Part shown: in pieces, positions 49,081 through 60,960 of the stretch
Position numbering within the stretch: position 1 is the stretch's first letter
Layout of the letters: each line of letters begins with the position of its first letter
Origin: Cymodocea nodosa
Lineage: Eukaryota; Streptophyta; Magnoliopsida; Alismatales; Cymodoceaceae
Reading direction: 5' to 3'
NCBI GenBank assembly: GCA_036874045.1
Contig: JAZBRI010000003.1
Location: 1,996,501 to 2,060,500 of the forward strand
DNA length: 64,000 nucleotides
Made by a program: the position numbers and the translations under genes
The notes under the pieces: generated by a model
Seen by the model: the letters and a program-made list of their open reading frames with translations, nothing else
What the model was told of the DNA's origin: nothing
Database searches by the model: none

Positions 49081-50790
49081 AAGTGAAGTAAAAAAGGCCG
49101 AAGTTTACCCTGTGGACTCTTACCAAGGTAATTTTTTTAACAGTAGAATGCGGTTCGTTTCATGAGATTTGTGCTTATCCCATAACTTCTGGCACAGCGA
49201 GCTATTTACAATCCGTTCTGTCAACTCAAAAATTAGCGGTAGATTTTCTTTAACTAAATGCCATGAAAGATGATCATAAAACGAAGAGGTCCCAAAGGAA
49301 GGCTACTAATTGTAATACACCAAGTTCCCAGATATGTGATCCATAGTTCCTATCATGCCGTATCCGATGCCTGGAACTAGAACTTCACGTGGAATTCCTA
49401 GAATGGAAAACAAACTACAATGGAAGTGTTCCCTTAAAGTGTTTTCCTTTCCATTCTAAGTTCCGAGGCTGCCTATTGCCCTGAGAATATGGAAATCCAC
49501 AGTACTTCGACAAAGGGAATCTCTCCTTATCATTTCTTTTGTCTGACGCTTAAATTATTCTGCCCGATGCCTTGAGTTCCGTGTTAACGTGGTTTTTTCA
49601 ATTATCTTCTTATATTTTATCCATGTATCTTGCCATTTTCAAATGGACAAGTGCTTGTCTACCATCCTTGAAGTGACAACCGAAAATCCTGCATTAACAA
49701 ATAAAAATAGCCGTAAATCCTGTACGGTGTTGCTTTGAAATGCAGACCCTAATTTCCATTAGATATCTAGATTTTTGACAATATAAAGTAAAGCTAAATT
49801 TCGCACGAATAATGTATGTTAAATAAGACCATGCCCTTCTAGGTCCTTGTGCAGAAAAGTATGATAAATATGTGAATTTTGAAGTCAGCGAAGTTAAAAC
49901 TTGAAATGTCCTGTTCAAAGCTAACTAGGAATCAGTTTGGTGAGCACTACAGTACCAGTTGGCTTGTGGAAGTAGCGAGGATTCTCACCTGGTTCATGGA
50001 GAATGGCGATGCTGCTGATGAAACAGCCTTCGCGATGGCTACACAAGCATTGAGCAGTTGAAGAGGTTGTTTTTGGGCGATGCAACTTGGGTTTTTTTTT
50101 TCTCTGATGAAACTTGACGATACAACTTGTGTTTGGCAACTTCAAGCCTCTTTATCAAAGACCCCTCTTCAGGATCTCTGTGGACCATTTCAAATCTCAT
50201 CCTTTCAATTCTATTTCCTTTATGAGTTATTCAACCTGCAGACCAGCCATAGAGCAAGCCCGATAGGATTAGGAATGACAAAAATTACCTGAAAGAACAT
50301 GTTTATCCAGCATATGCTTTGGGGTTTTCAGTGTAGCAAAAGCCCAGTAAATCTCTGTTATCCACTTGAAACAATCACAAGCAAGTGTAAGAAAGGGCCA
50401 AATTTAATTTTGCCAGCCATGCCAATTCCATATCAGAGAATGTGAGCCATTAATCAAAAGGAAGTGTGAAAACAGTTATGCAGCTATACTGAATTCAAAG
50501 GGCTAAAGAAAATTGATGTTGTTTTGAACCAAACCATAGTGAAGGACAAGTTCATGAAATTATTGTACCAAATTGTGACTGATGTGATGATATGAAATTG
50601 GAAGGATGTACAAATGAACACTCTCACTATCAGTGACAATGACAAGGTGTACGATCACAACCACATTTTTTTCACAAAAAACAAGTTGATGCATATACCA
50701 TTAGTAAGAGGAGCAAATCACCAAGCGCAACATGAACGCGGCCACTACAAACTGAATACAACACACAACACATTCCAACAAATGCTGCCG
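49080..50790. other. Unassigned region with short protein-like frames
   Basis: 49080-49600 and 49860-50300 have less biased composition than their flanks and short open stretches on both strands. I cannot match them to any family, and splice patterns are not evident. Confidence 0.35.
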
Positions 50791-50796
50791 AGGTAG

Positions 50797-50902
50797 TGTG
50801 ATAAAAAGGGTATACCATAAATAAATTGAAAATGTGATGAAAAGGGTATACCATAAATAAATTGAAAGTGTGATGAAAAGGGTATCCCATAAATAAATTG
50901 TG
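50797..50902. repeat. 36-base tandem repeat, about three copies
   Basis: Units beginning tgtgat(a/g)aaaagggtat and ending ataaataaattga start at 50797, 50833 and 50869 and are nearly identical. Because 36 is a multiple of three, a minus-strand frame reads a repeated IYLWYTLFIT, an artefact of the repeat. Confidence 0.9.
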
Positions 50903-51104
50903 ACTATCTCTCGAGTCTGACCACGATTTCCTTGAGGTGAAAGTGAAAACATTTGGAACTTCTCAAGCAATCCACAGAGACAGTAGGATAGGCTAGGCTT
51001 CTGTGGATTTCATCTTTCAAATCTTTCAGTATCTACCATATCACTCCATGGTTCAGGGAATCCTTCAATGTTTTAATTAAACCTACATTTTCTTGATCAT
51101 TCAC

Positions 51105-51218
51105 CTGGTATAATCTGCCCACTCTTTGCGCATTTCTCCATGAATTTGCACTCTCAATCTCGTAAAACCCCAAGGTCAGCTTGACTAAGTCAATCAATGT
51201 CATCAATAAGGCCGCACT
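51105..51218 (-). other. Exon-like open frame of an unidentified gene or element
   Basis: The minus strand shows an AG acceptor (TTTAATCAG), then 38 clean codons, then the donor CCAG|GTGAATG. The peptide includes LLMTLIDLVKLTLGFYEIES and WRNAQRVGRLYQ. Codon use and composition look coding, and the frame even continues open beyond the donor. I do not recognise the family and found no neighbouring exons that clearly join it. It may be an isolated gene remnant. Confidence 0.35.
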
Positions 51219-51229
51219 CTGATTAAACT

Positions 51230-53540
51230 ACATCAGAGCCAAAGCTCAGCTACCTTCCCTTCAAGTAGACAAGGGATAAGGGGAACCAAGTCCATCATGC
51301 ATCCTAGAGCAAATGACACGAAAAAAATACATTAAAGCCAAGTATGACTCACAAGTGTACTTGAGTAAATTAATAAATGGTGCATTACATATTCTATGAT
51401 CAAATTGCGGAAAAAATTCAACATTAGGCACTAATGGAAACAACCAGACTATTTTTTATGTGATTAAGAGATATTTTTCCTTTAAGATGACATCAGAATT
51501 TTACAGGTCTTTTTTAGTCTTAAAGATGATATTAGTTTGGTATTGGAAATTGGAATTGACTAAGCCATTAACTTGGCATTGGAGGTGATTGAGACATTAA
51601 TCTAAGTTATTGTCATTACTTCTGTTAAATTGAGTTCGTCAATTCATAGTAAAATGATTCAATTTCACGAAAAAAGATAGAAGGCTAACTAACCTTTTCA
51701 TGATATCAAAGACTTTCATCACTCAGTTAAATATTCATTGTGAATTGCTTTCTAGATATGTGAAAAAGCAGAATGAAAATAATGAGTTCTTATCATTGCA
51801 AGAAGAAAAGAACCCCCCTTGGCATAATCAAGCTGTTGCATTAATCACTCCCATGGTAAAAACTGTTGCAAAACAACTCAATTCATGATATATTTAGTGA
51901 AATCATGATGATCAATGCACATTAATTATGAAAGTATAAAGGTCTAGAAATAGTGAATCAACAATCCTGTTGTTAGATGCGATACAGGCATACTTATTAT
52001 CTCAATTTCCTGTCATGGTAATTGCACGACAGATGGAAATAAATGGAGATGATGGATTTATATCAATTCCAAGAAAAATAGGATTAAGGCATAATTTGTT
52101 GCTGTTTTGTTTTGTTGAGAAGTATTAATTTATCGTTGTTATTGCTGATGATATGAATTTACCATTATCTTGTCACTAGGAAAGTTAAGCACTCATCTTC
52201 CATCAACATATTGACACATTTGTCGTCTCCTTCTGGTGTATTAAAGACAGAACCAAATTGCTCCCTTACACTTCTTTTACCTTCTGCCGTAGTCTATATC
52301 CAGTTATCTACCACAAGCATCATGTTAGAATCATATCTTTCCCTTGCATCATGCTAGAATCACAACGAAAATGGCTGGTAGAAAGGGTGGAGTTTTTACA
52401 TACTCTCCACTACAACTACTACCACCAACAACAAACAATGCTCCAATCTCACTAGGTAGGTTTGGCAATAAGAATTCTTTCTCTGTTCCTTTTGACCTAT
52501 CACTATGTTCTCTACTGGATTATGTAATTTTAGTTTTTCCTATTTCTAATAACCTCCATGCATAACTCTTTATGTTACCTTCTTTTATTTATTTGTTCCT
52601 TTGGTAACTACGTACTACAGCTCATGTATCTCACTTATAATTCTTCAATCACCCAAATTTATCAAAGTTCACTTCCTTGCATGATCACCTATAGATCTTA
52701 TTTGGACATAACCCAATCATCTGAGATAATTCCTTGTCATTTTAACCCAATGGGTTACTATGGTGGCTGAGACCCCCTCTCAGCACCCTTTATATCATAA
52801 GTTCAAGGCTCAACCCTTGCATTGTGTGTGTTTTATTTTTTCGCTCCCTTTTTCTACAAACCATTTCACTCCTTTTGTTGCAGATCCCCACCCCACATAG
52901 ACCAGACTATTTCATTACTCCTACTCTATTTCAAATGAAGAAATTTCTTACACTCTTAAAAAAGTACACTCAAACCATCTCAACATTTTCACTGCAACCA
53001 CACTTACATTTAAAAAGTTCATGTTTAAAAACCTAGTCAATTTTAGCAATGATTCCCGCTTTCTACCTAAGATTGGGTTAGATGAATCACTATTTTTCCA
53101 AATGGGAAATAAAAGATTCTTCGTTATGCAGTCCAGTGGCTATGATGTACTAGAATGTCTTCTTCCCAACTACAAAATTCTCAACGGTACCACAGGCCCA
53201 GCAAGTAACCAATTCATTAGGCAATATTTGATTTCCATACAATCTGATTCAGATATTTATTAAGCAGCTAAGGTGACAAAATTCGAACCTGAAAAGTGGC
53301 CTGCAGCCCACCCAAACCTACTCGCCATAGGTAGAACAATTAAGCAAATAACTAGACCTCTTGCATTTTTACAACTGGAAAAACAAGTTTTTAGTCATGA
53401 TCATGAAAAGTATTGCTTCCCCATCCTACTAATGATTGGAACGATGGAACGGTCCTCAATCCTCAGCATAAACAAGTGGCAAACTCTTGCTAACTAGAAG
53501 CTGCTATCTTCTTTCTCGATCACTCATAGGACACTAGACA
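51230..53540. other. Unassigned stretch with several broken open frames
   Basis: Plus-strand frames at 51700-51888, 52344-52565, 53021-53263 and 53273-53497 look protein-like but are short and lie in different frames. They could be a decayed inserted element or gene. I found no diagnostic motif (no DDE, reverse transcriptase or zinc knuckle), so the origin is open. A weak A-box/B-box pair near 52755-52820 is the only RNA-gene-like hint. Confidence 0.3.
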
Positions 53541-53585
53541 ACACAATTTTATTATGAGGAAATCGCACCTAGACTTGGAGACGTT

Positions 53586-53825
53586 TTAGACCTTCCCCCT
53601 GAGCACCATTAGCCGGGGCTTCTCCAGATCGGACGCTTCTAACGTTCTCGGCTTAACCACCGCCTTTGGTTCGGTCAAGCCCACCGGAGAAATGAGCGCA
53701 ACTTTCTCCGTCTTCTCCTCGCTGGGGTGGCGGCCGCGGGCGACACGCGGACAAAGAGATAGACCGCGACGATGAGGCCAAGAGCAGTGGCGACGTCGAG
53801 AGTGGGACAGCACCGCGGCGGCCAT
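53586..53825 (-). pseudogene. Broken 5' part of a membrane steroid-binding (MAPR/cytochrome b5-like) gene
   Basis: The minus strand has a hydrophobic N-terminal segment (DVATALGLIVAVYLFVRV) in one frame. In another frame is a stretch ending SDLEKPRLMVLRGKV. It matches the family pattern GSDPEKPLLMAIKGQIYDVS at the start of the heme/steroid-binding domain. A stop codon replaces the Tyr expected after GKV, followed by NVSKSR, and the match then fades. So the piece has a frameshift and a premature stop and lacks most of the domain. MAPR proteins sit in plasma membrane or ER; this copy is dead. Confidence 0.6.
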
Positions 53826-53939
53826 GGAGATTGGCACGATCGAGTCGGATTTCTAGGGTTTACAGTCGTGCGGGATGGCTGGAAGAAGGCGAGGTGAAGG
53901 GAAGGTGGCGGGAATGTGGGTCGGTTACGGCATTTTAAC

Positions 53940-54820
53940 ATAATTTTGTAGTTTTCTATAATGACAATGATTTTATATTTATCAAAATTTGAGCTTAATA
54001 GAAAATACGAATATTTCTGTTTTTGCAGTTTTATATCTATCAATTATGTTCATCTGTCTTAAATCGTTTAACATTATTCGAATAAATCTGTGTTGATCTA
54101 AAATCTCCGTGCAGCCTAATCATGTTGTGCCTTGTCAATATATTATATACGTCGATTAGCATCATATCACGTTTTTTGTGTCAAATATTGTCAGAATATT
54201 AGAAGACAATAAAAATAATCATAAAAAAAATATTTTTATTATTTAAACTTGTATGAATTCCTAAATAAGTGTTAAATTGCAGAGTTCATTTCATAATTCC
54301 ATGATAAAACGAAAGAGTTCATGTGGAACACCGGATGCTACAGCAGCCAATACGTGGTACCCCATTCATGCTCTCAGGTCAACGTGAACACCACACACAC
54401 ACATGTATTACACAATTATATATATATATATATATGGATGATGTTAAATAGTTTATGAATAATGATGTGTAAAGAAAGTCAGCGGAAATGATTATCGCAC
54501 GAACATTAATCAAAAGATGATTTATTTATCTATTTACGGATTATATTTTAAGATGTTGCTGGTATTTTTTTTTGTTACAGATTTTATTTTATAATTTTGA
54601 AAGCTACTACATAATAGTATTTTTATTGTATCACGTTTTAAGAAAATACAACAAAAAAGTAATTACCACGGACGAAAATGAAAAATGACATTGTAAATAC
54701 CACTGCCACAATATATATTGTATTTGGAAAATTTACAACAGATATATAAATTGCCGTTACTTTTACAAAAGAAATCCAAAAAAATGGAAAATCGGAAAGA
54801 CGATCCTCAAACCGCCGGCG
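53940..54820. other. AT-rich intergenic spacer
   Basis: No gene seen. A short TA run lies at 54417-54436. The part adjoining 54828 is probably the 3' UTR of the NHL gene. Confidence 0.6.
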
Positions 54821-54827
54821 AGCTTTC

Positions 54828-55725
54828 TCAGAACAACCTGATATTGAGATCACAATCCTGGGACACGACCTCGGAATCCGGCGCTAGCCGGTCGACCTTG
54901 ACGGCGCAGTGAGCCTTGAAGAAGACGGTCCACGACTTCATAGTCCCTACCTTGAGCTTCCCCGGAGCTACTATGTCGATGACCAGCGGCACCTCCCCGT
55001 GCTTTTCCTCGGCCACCAGCTGCCTACGTACATTGTCCGACAGCCGGATCTCTGGACCCCGCAGCACCGCCCAGACCCACGTCACGTTCCGCTTCTGGTC
55101 GAATGCCGGCCATCCACCTTCGCCCAGGACGACGTCCCAGTAGCGTATCTTGAGGGAGCTTCCGGACGTGTAGTGGATCCCGATCTTCTTGTTTGGGTTC
55201 TCCACTCTGACGGTGACGTCGAACTCCGGCGTGAAGGACTTGCTCTTGACGGCTGCAGCAAAGCCAATCGATACCATTACTTGAGACAGCTGATGTCGGC
55301 GGAGCAATATATACATAAATATGTTCGGCCATGGGAATGACTATATCCTTACCGGTCGAGGAAAGGTTGAACCCTTCGACGGTGAGTTCAGGGACAGAGT
55401 ATCTCGGCATCTTAGGGTTGTAGGCGAAGTACAGGAAGACTGCTAAAACGCCTACGGCGAGGGCCAAGACAACGAAGACGTTGAACATCCACCAGAGGCA
55501 GCAGCAGCAGCAGGAGCGGGAGCGGCGCTTACGGAGGCCCCGGCGGGTGTAGAGCTTGTACTGGTGGGCGTTCTCGGGCGGCGGGACGCGGTAGATCTGT
55601 TCCTTGGGCACGTGGACGACGTAGCCGGGGGGCCTGCTTTTGGGTCTGGCTTCGCCGGAGTTGTCGGGGGTTGCGTTGGTGGAGGAGCCGTCGGATGGCG
55701 ATAGTTGGACCCTGACGTCGGACAT
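54828..55725 (-). CDS. NDR1/HIN1-like (NHL) LEA-2 membrane protein
   Basis: Two exons, 55353-55725 and 54828-55252 (donor ACCG|GTAAGG, acceptor CTGCAG), give 265 residues. A Pro-rich cytoplasmic N-terminus (PPGYVVHVPKEQIYRVPPPE) leads to a basic stretch, a five-Cys cluster before the membrane (possible acylation) and one transmembrane helix (MFNVFVVLALAVGVLAVFLY). The extracellular LEA-2 domain follows: YSVPELTVEGFNLS, then FDVTVRVENPNKKIGIHYTS and IRYWDVVLGEG. NHL proteins are plasma-membrane proteins linked to pathogen response and membrane-wall contact. The C-terminus has no GPI signal. The leader carries a (GAA)n tract at about 55860-55910. The gene looks intact. Confidence 0.92.
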
Positions 55726-55969
55726 CGTCGCCGGCGGTGGGAGATATATGGGTGTGGAGATATGGGTTTAGAGGAAGCGACGGAATTGTGTTATGGGCGC
55801 ATGGTGGAAGGAGAACTCCATGTGGGTTGAAGGAGACACAGAGGAGGACTCTTCTTCGATCACCTTCTTCTCTTCTTCTTCTTCTTCTTCTGCTTCTTCT
55901 TCTTCTTCCATGGATGGTATGGAAGACGTGCACTCTCGTAGGGGTGTGTCCACTCTTTTTTCTTTTTCT

Positions 55970-57100
55970 TTTTATAAAATAAAATTTAAAAATTTTTAAA
56001 AAAAAAAACTACACCACATATGTTGCAGTCTAAGTTGAATCACATCTGACTCGATTTTTGTTACAGATAGTTTCCTATCGATTCTCGATTAATAATTTAA
56101 TTACATCGAGTCATAGATTTATATATTAATTATAAAATTGATATATCAAAATTGACATAGATAAAACTTTTATTTAATTTTAACGTATTATTTCTATAAA
56201 TGATACATCAACTTTAAAATAAATAAATAAAAATCGTATTGTACTGACTTACATACTCAAATTAGATCATGCCAACACCAACCACTTTATTGGACGATGA
56301 CTTAATATAGTTCAAAAAACTATATTGTGTCAGTCAATAAATTAATTTGATTAAGCTAGATTGTACTAAGAACCATTAAATCTAACTTAATCGACGTCTC
56401 TATAAGTATTTTAATTACAAAATAAGTTATATTGCATTAACGATAGGTAAAAATATATTATATGTTTTTGATGATATTATAGACAGCTACATTAATCATT
56501 GCCACATTTTTTGCTTATTTTTCTCGAGAAAATTAATTGTAGCACACATACTTTGGTGAAATTGACTACGAAAGACACCGACTTTTCGATTTTATCTTCA
56601 TGTCCAACTCCGTAAAAGGACACAAATCACTCCAAAACTATAATTTCCAATCCATTTGGGAAGAAACCTCTACTTCCTCCTCCAACAAGAACAACCCATG
56701 TCTTTGCTTCACCGACGAACATTGATCGTCTCCAAGACAACAAAGTTTGTAACGGTAAGTGCAAATTCTTCTAATCTGACAATTGCAGAAATGAAGACAT
56801 AAGAGAAAGGTAACTGTAAATTACAATAACTCGAAGAAGGTAACCGTAATTTTACAAGCAGGAGAGAGTGGGAGAACAAGATAACAAAGAAGCATCCACC
56901 GCTTGAAACCACACTGGTCCCTGGCTTCATCCAAACAAAGCAAAGTCAACAACGTTACATTCACGTAGTAACGCATAAATATCAAAATTTCAACTCTTGA
57001 CTCGCAAAACTGTGGAGGGGAGAGGGGGATGTGGCAAAAGCCAAACTTGGAAGAAGAAGATGCACATAGGATATGGAAGTGCTGTGTAACACCGAATCTT
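55970..57100. other. AT-rich intergenic spacer
   Basis: No gene is evident at 55970-56700. About 56700-57104 is probably the 3' UTR of the gene that ends at 57105. Confidence 0.6.
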
Positions 57101-57104
57101 TCCT

Positions 57105-59961
57105 TCAATCGGAGTCACTTGAACTAGAACTAGAACTAGAAGTGGAATTTGAATCAGAAACTTCAGATTTCTTCTTTACAGGGCTGGAACCACTAGCTTC
57201 ATTGTTAAATCCATCTATATGTGCTCCTCCCACCAGCCCAGTCTTTTCCTGTAAAAGAAAGAAAAGATTCACGTGTATGAACTTCACTTTCAGCTCACTG
57301 GTGTACCACTTGAGATAAAAAATAAAAATTTTGGTTTACATTGGTGGTATGTAAAAGGGATGAAATTGCAGTAGGATTGCCTTCGGGAGCTACAGTGGCT
57401 TCATGCAGACTGTTTTCCTTCGTCACAAGATGGCCACCCTCAAAGACATCTGAAGTAACTTTTTCTTCCTCGTGTCTAAACTCTTCCAAGATTTCTTCAG
57501 GAATCGGTGGTAGAATACTGATTTGGGATTCTACGATGCCAAAATTAGATGGGGGAGAAGGAGGAACAGGGTCTTCCACTGAGGTTTGTCCTTTAAATGA
57601 TGTGTGAGAAGACAAATTATCACTTGTCACCAATCTTCTTAGAGACTTTGCATTGGCAATTTTATTTATGCCATCAAATTGAGATAATCCCCCTCCCTCA
57701 TTGGAACTTTCTTCCATCTGCATTAAAGGAAAATTTGACGTCGATGTGTTGCTTTTGGTTTCTGATACTATTGAAGAGGGTGCAATGGAATTATTGTTGT
57801 GTCCCTCATCTGTCACTGTAAAATCAGCTTCGATAACATCATGCTCCCTTATTTCTTTAACCTCTCTCGTTCCTGACTCATGCATATCAATAAAAGATAA
57901 GTTTGAAGATGCCACCCAAGGCCCATTACTGTCAGATGATAACTCTTCTCCTGATAACAAGTTCTGGTCACTCAGCCTCAAAGGTGATCCTGGCTCTGAG
58001 ATCTCTACTTGCATATCAGATGCCAAGGAAGAATTTGAGTCTGAACCCTGCCTATCCAAGTAATGCAAAGAATCCTGAATTGAAGTGATATTTGAGAGTG
58101 ATTTTGGCATTGATGATGGACTACAGTCATATAGGGGTTCCACAATCTGAAGTTCATTGACAATCTCAATGTCCTTAGAATCAGATGAGCTGCTTTGATC
58201 ATCTTCGGTGCATGAAGAAGTGCTAGTTTCATCAGATCCATCTTCAGTCAATTCTTTTTCTTTAGAATTTGACGTATGTGGAACTGTAATAACCCCATGC
58301 TTGGTTTCTGCTTTGCTTTGGGAATTATAAATAATACCATCCTTTGCATTAACACTGATGTGGCCATCATTGATGCTATTTTCCTTGTGTGCTTCTTGCT
58401 CAGTTTCAGTGGAACCATCATTATCGTTGTCACTATTCTCATCATCATCTTCTGATGATTGGCCTTCATGCTCAATGGATTGTATTCGATTATTATCAGC
58501 AGAAATCAACCCACTTACACGATGGATTTCTTGTTCTAGAATGTCATTGTGAATTGCATGGTTTGAGTGATTTGAAATAGAAGAAACAGATTCAGATTCT
58601 AAGGTAGAACTAACTTTAGAATCACTTATACCACTCAATTGGTGTTGAAGTCCACCATAATTTGTTTCATCTGCATCATTCCTCTCTGCCACAAAGTAAG
58701 GACGAAACCTGGTACGTCGCTTCTCCGGCTTGTAATCTCCAGGGGACTCTCCAATTGCAAAGCTTTCAAATCTTTTGAAAGGCATATCTTTTGGTTGAAA
58801 TGCTGAAAAATCCTGCTGATGACTTGGGTCCCCGCTCATGACTTCATCATTGTTTGGCATCACATGTTCACAGGGAAGTTCAAATGGATTCTTCCTTGGT
58901 AACAAAACAGAAGGGGCTGAACCAGGAACTAAATCATTCTCCTCTGAACCACAAGGGAGATCAAAAGGATTTTTCCTTGGTGGAATCATCACAAGAAGAC
59001 GGGAGAGCTCCTCAACAACATTGGTAGGCTCATTGCTGTCCAGGTCTATCAAATTCTTCTCTGTTTCAGATCTTTGATAGTTCCTGGCTCTTCTCTTTGC
59101 AATTAGATGCTCCAATCTTTGGTTCCTCTCCAGTTCAATTTTCCCGACATCCCTGAGATTTTTTTCATCATCCGCAGTCCACTTCATCACTACTTCGGCC
59201 TGTCTTTCTTTCTCTTCTTGGGCATCTTCTTCCTCTTCATTTTCTAGATTTTCTGTTTCTTCCTCGTCACTATCATTGTCATCTGAATCATGCCCATGAG
59301 ATGATTCTATAGATGAATCATATGAGTCAGATACATTAGCTGGTTGAGTGGATTTGGTATCTAAAAGTGGGTGAAGCTCATCAAGCATTGGAGTGACCTC
59401 CTCAATGGATGCATCTAGTCTGTCAATGCCTTCTGCATTGGAATCCAAAGTGTCATCACCTTTTGTCATAGATGGCCTCTTTTCTCGACTATTTTTAATA
59501 AGATGATGGGAAACCTTAGATCCTTTCAATGCACTTTGAACTAGGTTATCTTCAAAAAAGTTCTCACTGTGGACTTCTTTCCCATATCGTTGTGACGAAG
59601 AAGGCATTGCATCAAGTACATTAAAATCCCTGTTCCTTCCGTCATCATCTTCTTTAAACAAAAACATAGCCCTCTTTCCCCTCAATTCTCTACCATCCAG
59701 AGAAGAACAATCAATTTTCTTCTCCTCTTCTTCTACTTCAGAGCTATGTGTTCGACTGGAAATCAGAATGATTTCGAGAAAAACAAAAGTGCAGATGACA
59801 ACTGGAGAGAAAGAAACCACTACGCCAAAGAATGAAGGGAATTTCCTGTACACAAGAAACGAGAAGCATGCCATGCCAAATGTAAAAGGGTGACTGCACG
59901 CCAAATAAAATGGCATGATCAAACATTTCTTTACGAAAACAGGTATCACACTAATCCCCAT
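57105..59961 (-). CDS. Large acidic membrane-anchored protein of unknown function with two NPF motifs
   Basis: A long exon (57340-59961) joins a short last exon (57105-57248) in phase, giving 921 residues. Residues about 14-70 contain two hydrophobic segments (LACSHPFTFGMACFSFLVY; VVVSFSPVVICTFVFLEIIL). The rest is acidic, Ser-rich and probably disordered, ending in a poly-Ser tail. A conserved core has a charged coiled stretch (LEHLIAKRRARNYQ). Then come IPPRKNPFDLPC (NPF near residue 330), LPRKNPFELPC (NPF near 357) and RTRFRPYFVAE. This pattern belongs to an uncharacterised plant family (Arabidopsis At5g17910/At2g29620-like, often mislabelled after animal muscle proteins). NPF motifs can bind EH-domain endocytic proteins; that role here is inference. 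A leader exon ends at 60379 and its intron ends at 60017. Confidence 0.85.
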
Positions 59962-60599
59962 CCCTATCTTCCTCCCACCTTCACCTCAGCATTTCTTCCT
60001 CAATTCCCCAAACGAACTGCCAACAAGAAGGAAATCAGAAGGCACGCCTCAGTGCATCAGCCAGGCACATATCAATTGAGCTGCATACAAGCTAGAATAA
60101 TCGTAGAATCAAACCTTCCAGAACAACAGCAGCATAATCATTGGGAAAAACAGAAATTAACAAATCAGAGATCGTAAGGAACAAGGAAACTGAAGGCACC
60201 CAAGAGAAAGCATGATGATACCAAATATGTTATGATGAGGAATCAATGGTAAAATCCAGGAAAACATGAACACGGTGATGATAATCAACAGCAACAAGGG
60301 AATAGACAAGAAGAGATCATCAAACAGACAAAACCCAATTGTGCAAATGGAATAAGAAGGCAGAAAACGCAACCTTACCTTCCGGGGGCACTGATCGGAT
60401 GACGACTGGATCGGTGGGGGAGATTTGGGTATTGTTTTGTGCTGGAATTTTTCTTCTGGCCGAAGGAATAGCCGCGGAAACTGCCCAACCGGTGGAGGGC
60501 GGTGGTGGTCGGCTCCGAATGATCGCCCTTCTCCACCCTTTGACCCTTGAATCTTAACCCTTTCTTTTAATGAAAATCGATCCTTGATGCTAATCAATT

Positions 60600-60960
60600 G
60601 GAGTTTTATTTATTTACCTTGTTTTTTGGAAAAAGGTAATAAATTGGAATCACATCTCCAGAGATCTGGGGACAGCCGACGTCCTAGTTTTCTAAGGTTA
60701 GGTGTATTTGTATTGGTAATAAGCTTATAGAATTGAATTAATATGAAAAAAAAATCAGGAAATACCATTGCTTCTTCTTTTTTAATTTCAGTGTATTTTT
60801 TATTTTCTCACACTTTTATTATTCTAGAATTTTCAACGTTCAACGTAATAAGAGACCGTACGTGATATAAATATAGAATTCAATAGGTGTATGATATAAA
60901 TGTTACGTAACTCTAGAAGATAGTCAGATGACGAAAAAGATACAAAATGATAGAAGATGA
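60600..60960. other. Spacer upstream of the acidic-protein gene
   Basis: The promoter of the gene to the left must lie here. I see no other feature beyond AT-rich sequence. Confidence 0.5.

Noticed and set aside
50672-50970. Minus-strand repeated IYLWYTLFIT protein
   Set aside because: Reads through a 36-base tandem repeat; not a gene.
52755-52825. Second possible tRNA-derived SINE head
   Set aside because: Weak box matches only; no body or tail recognised.
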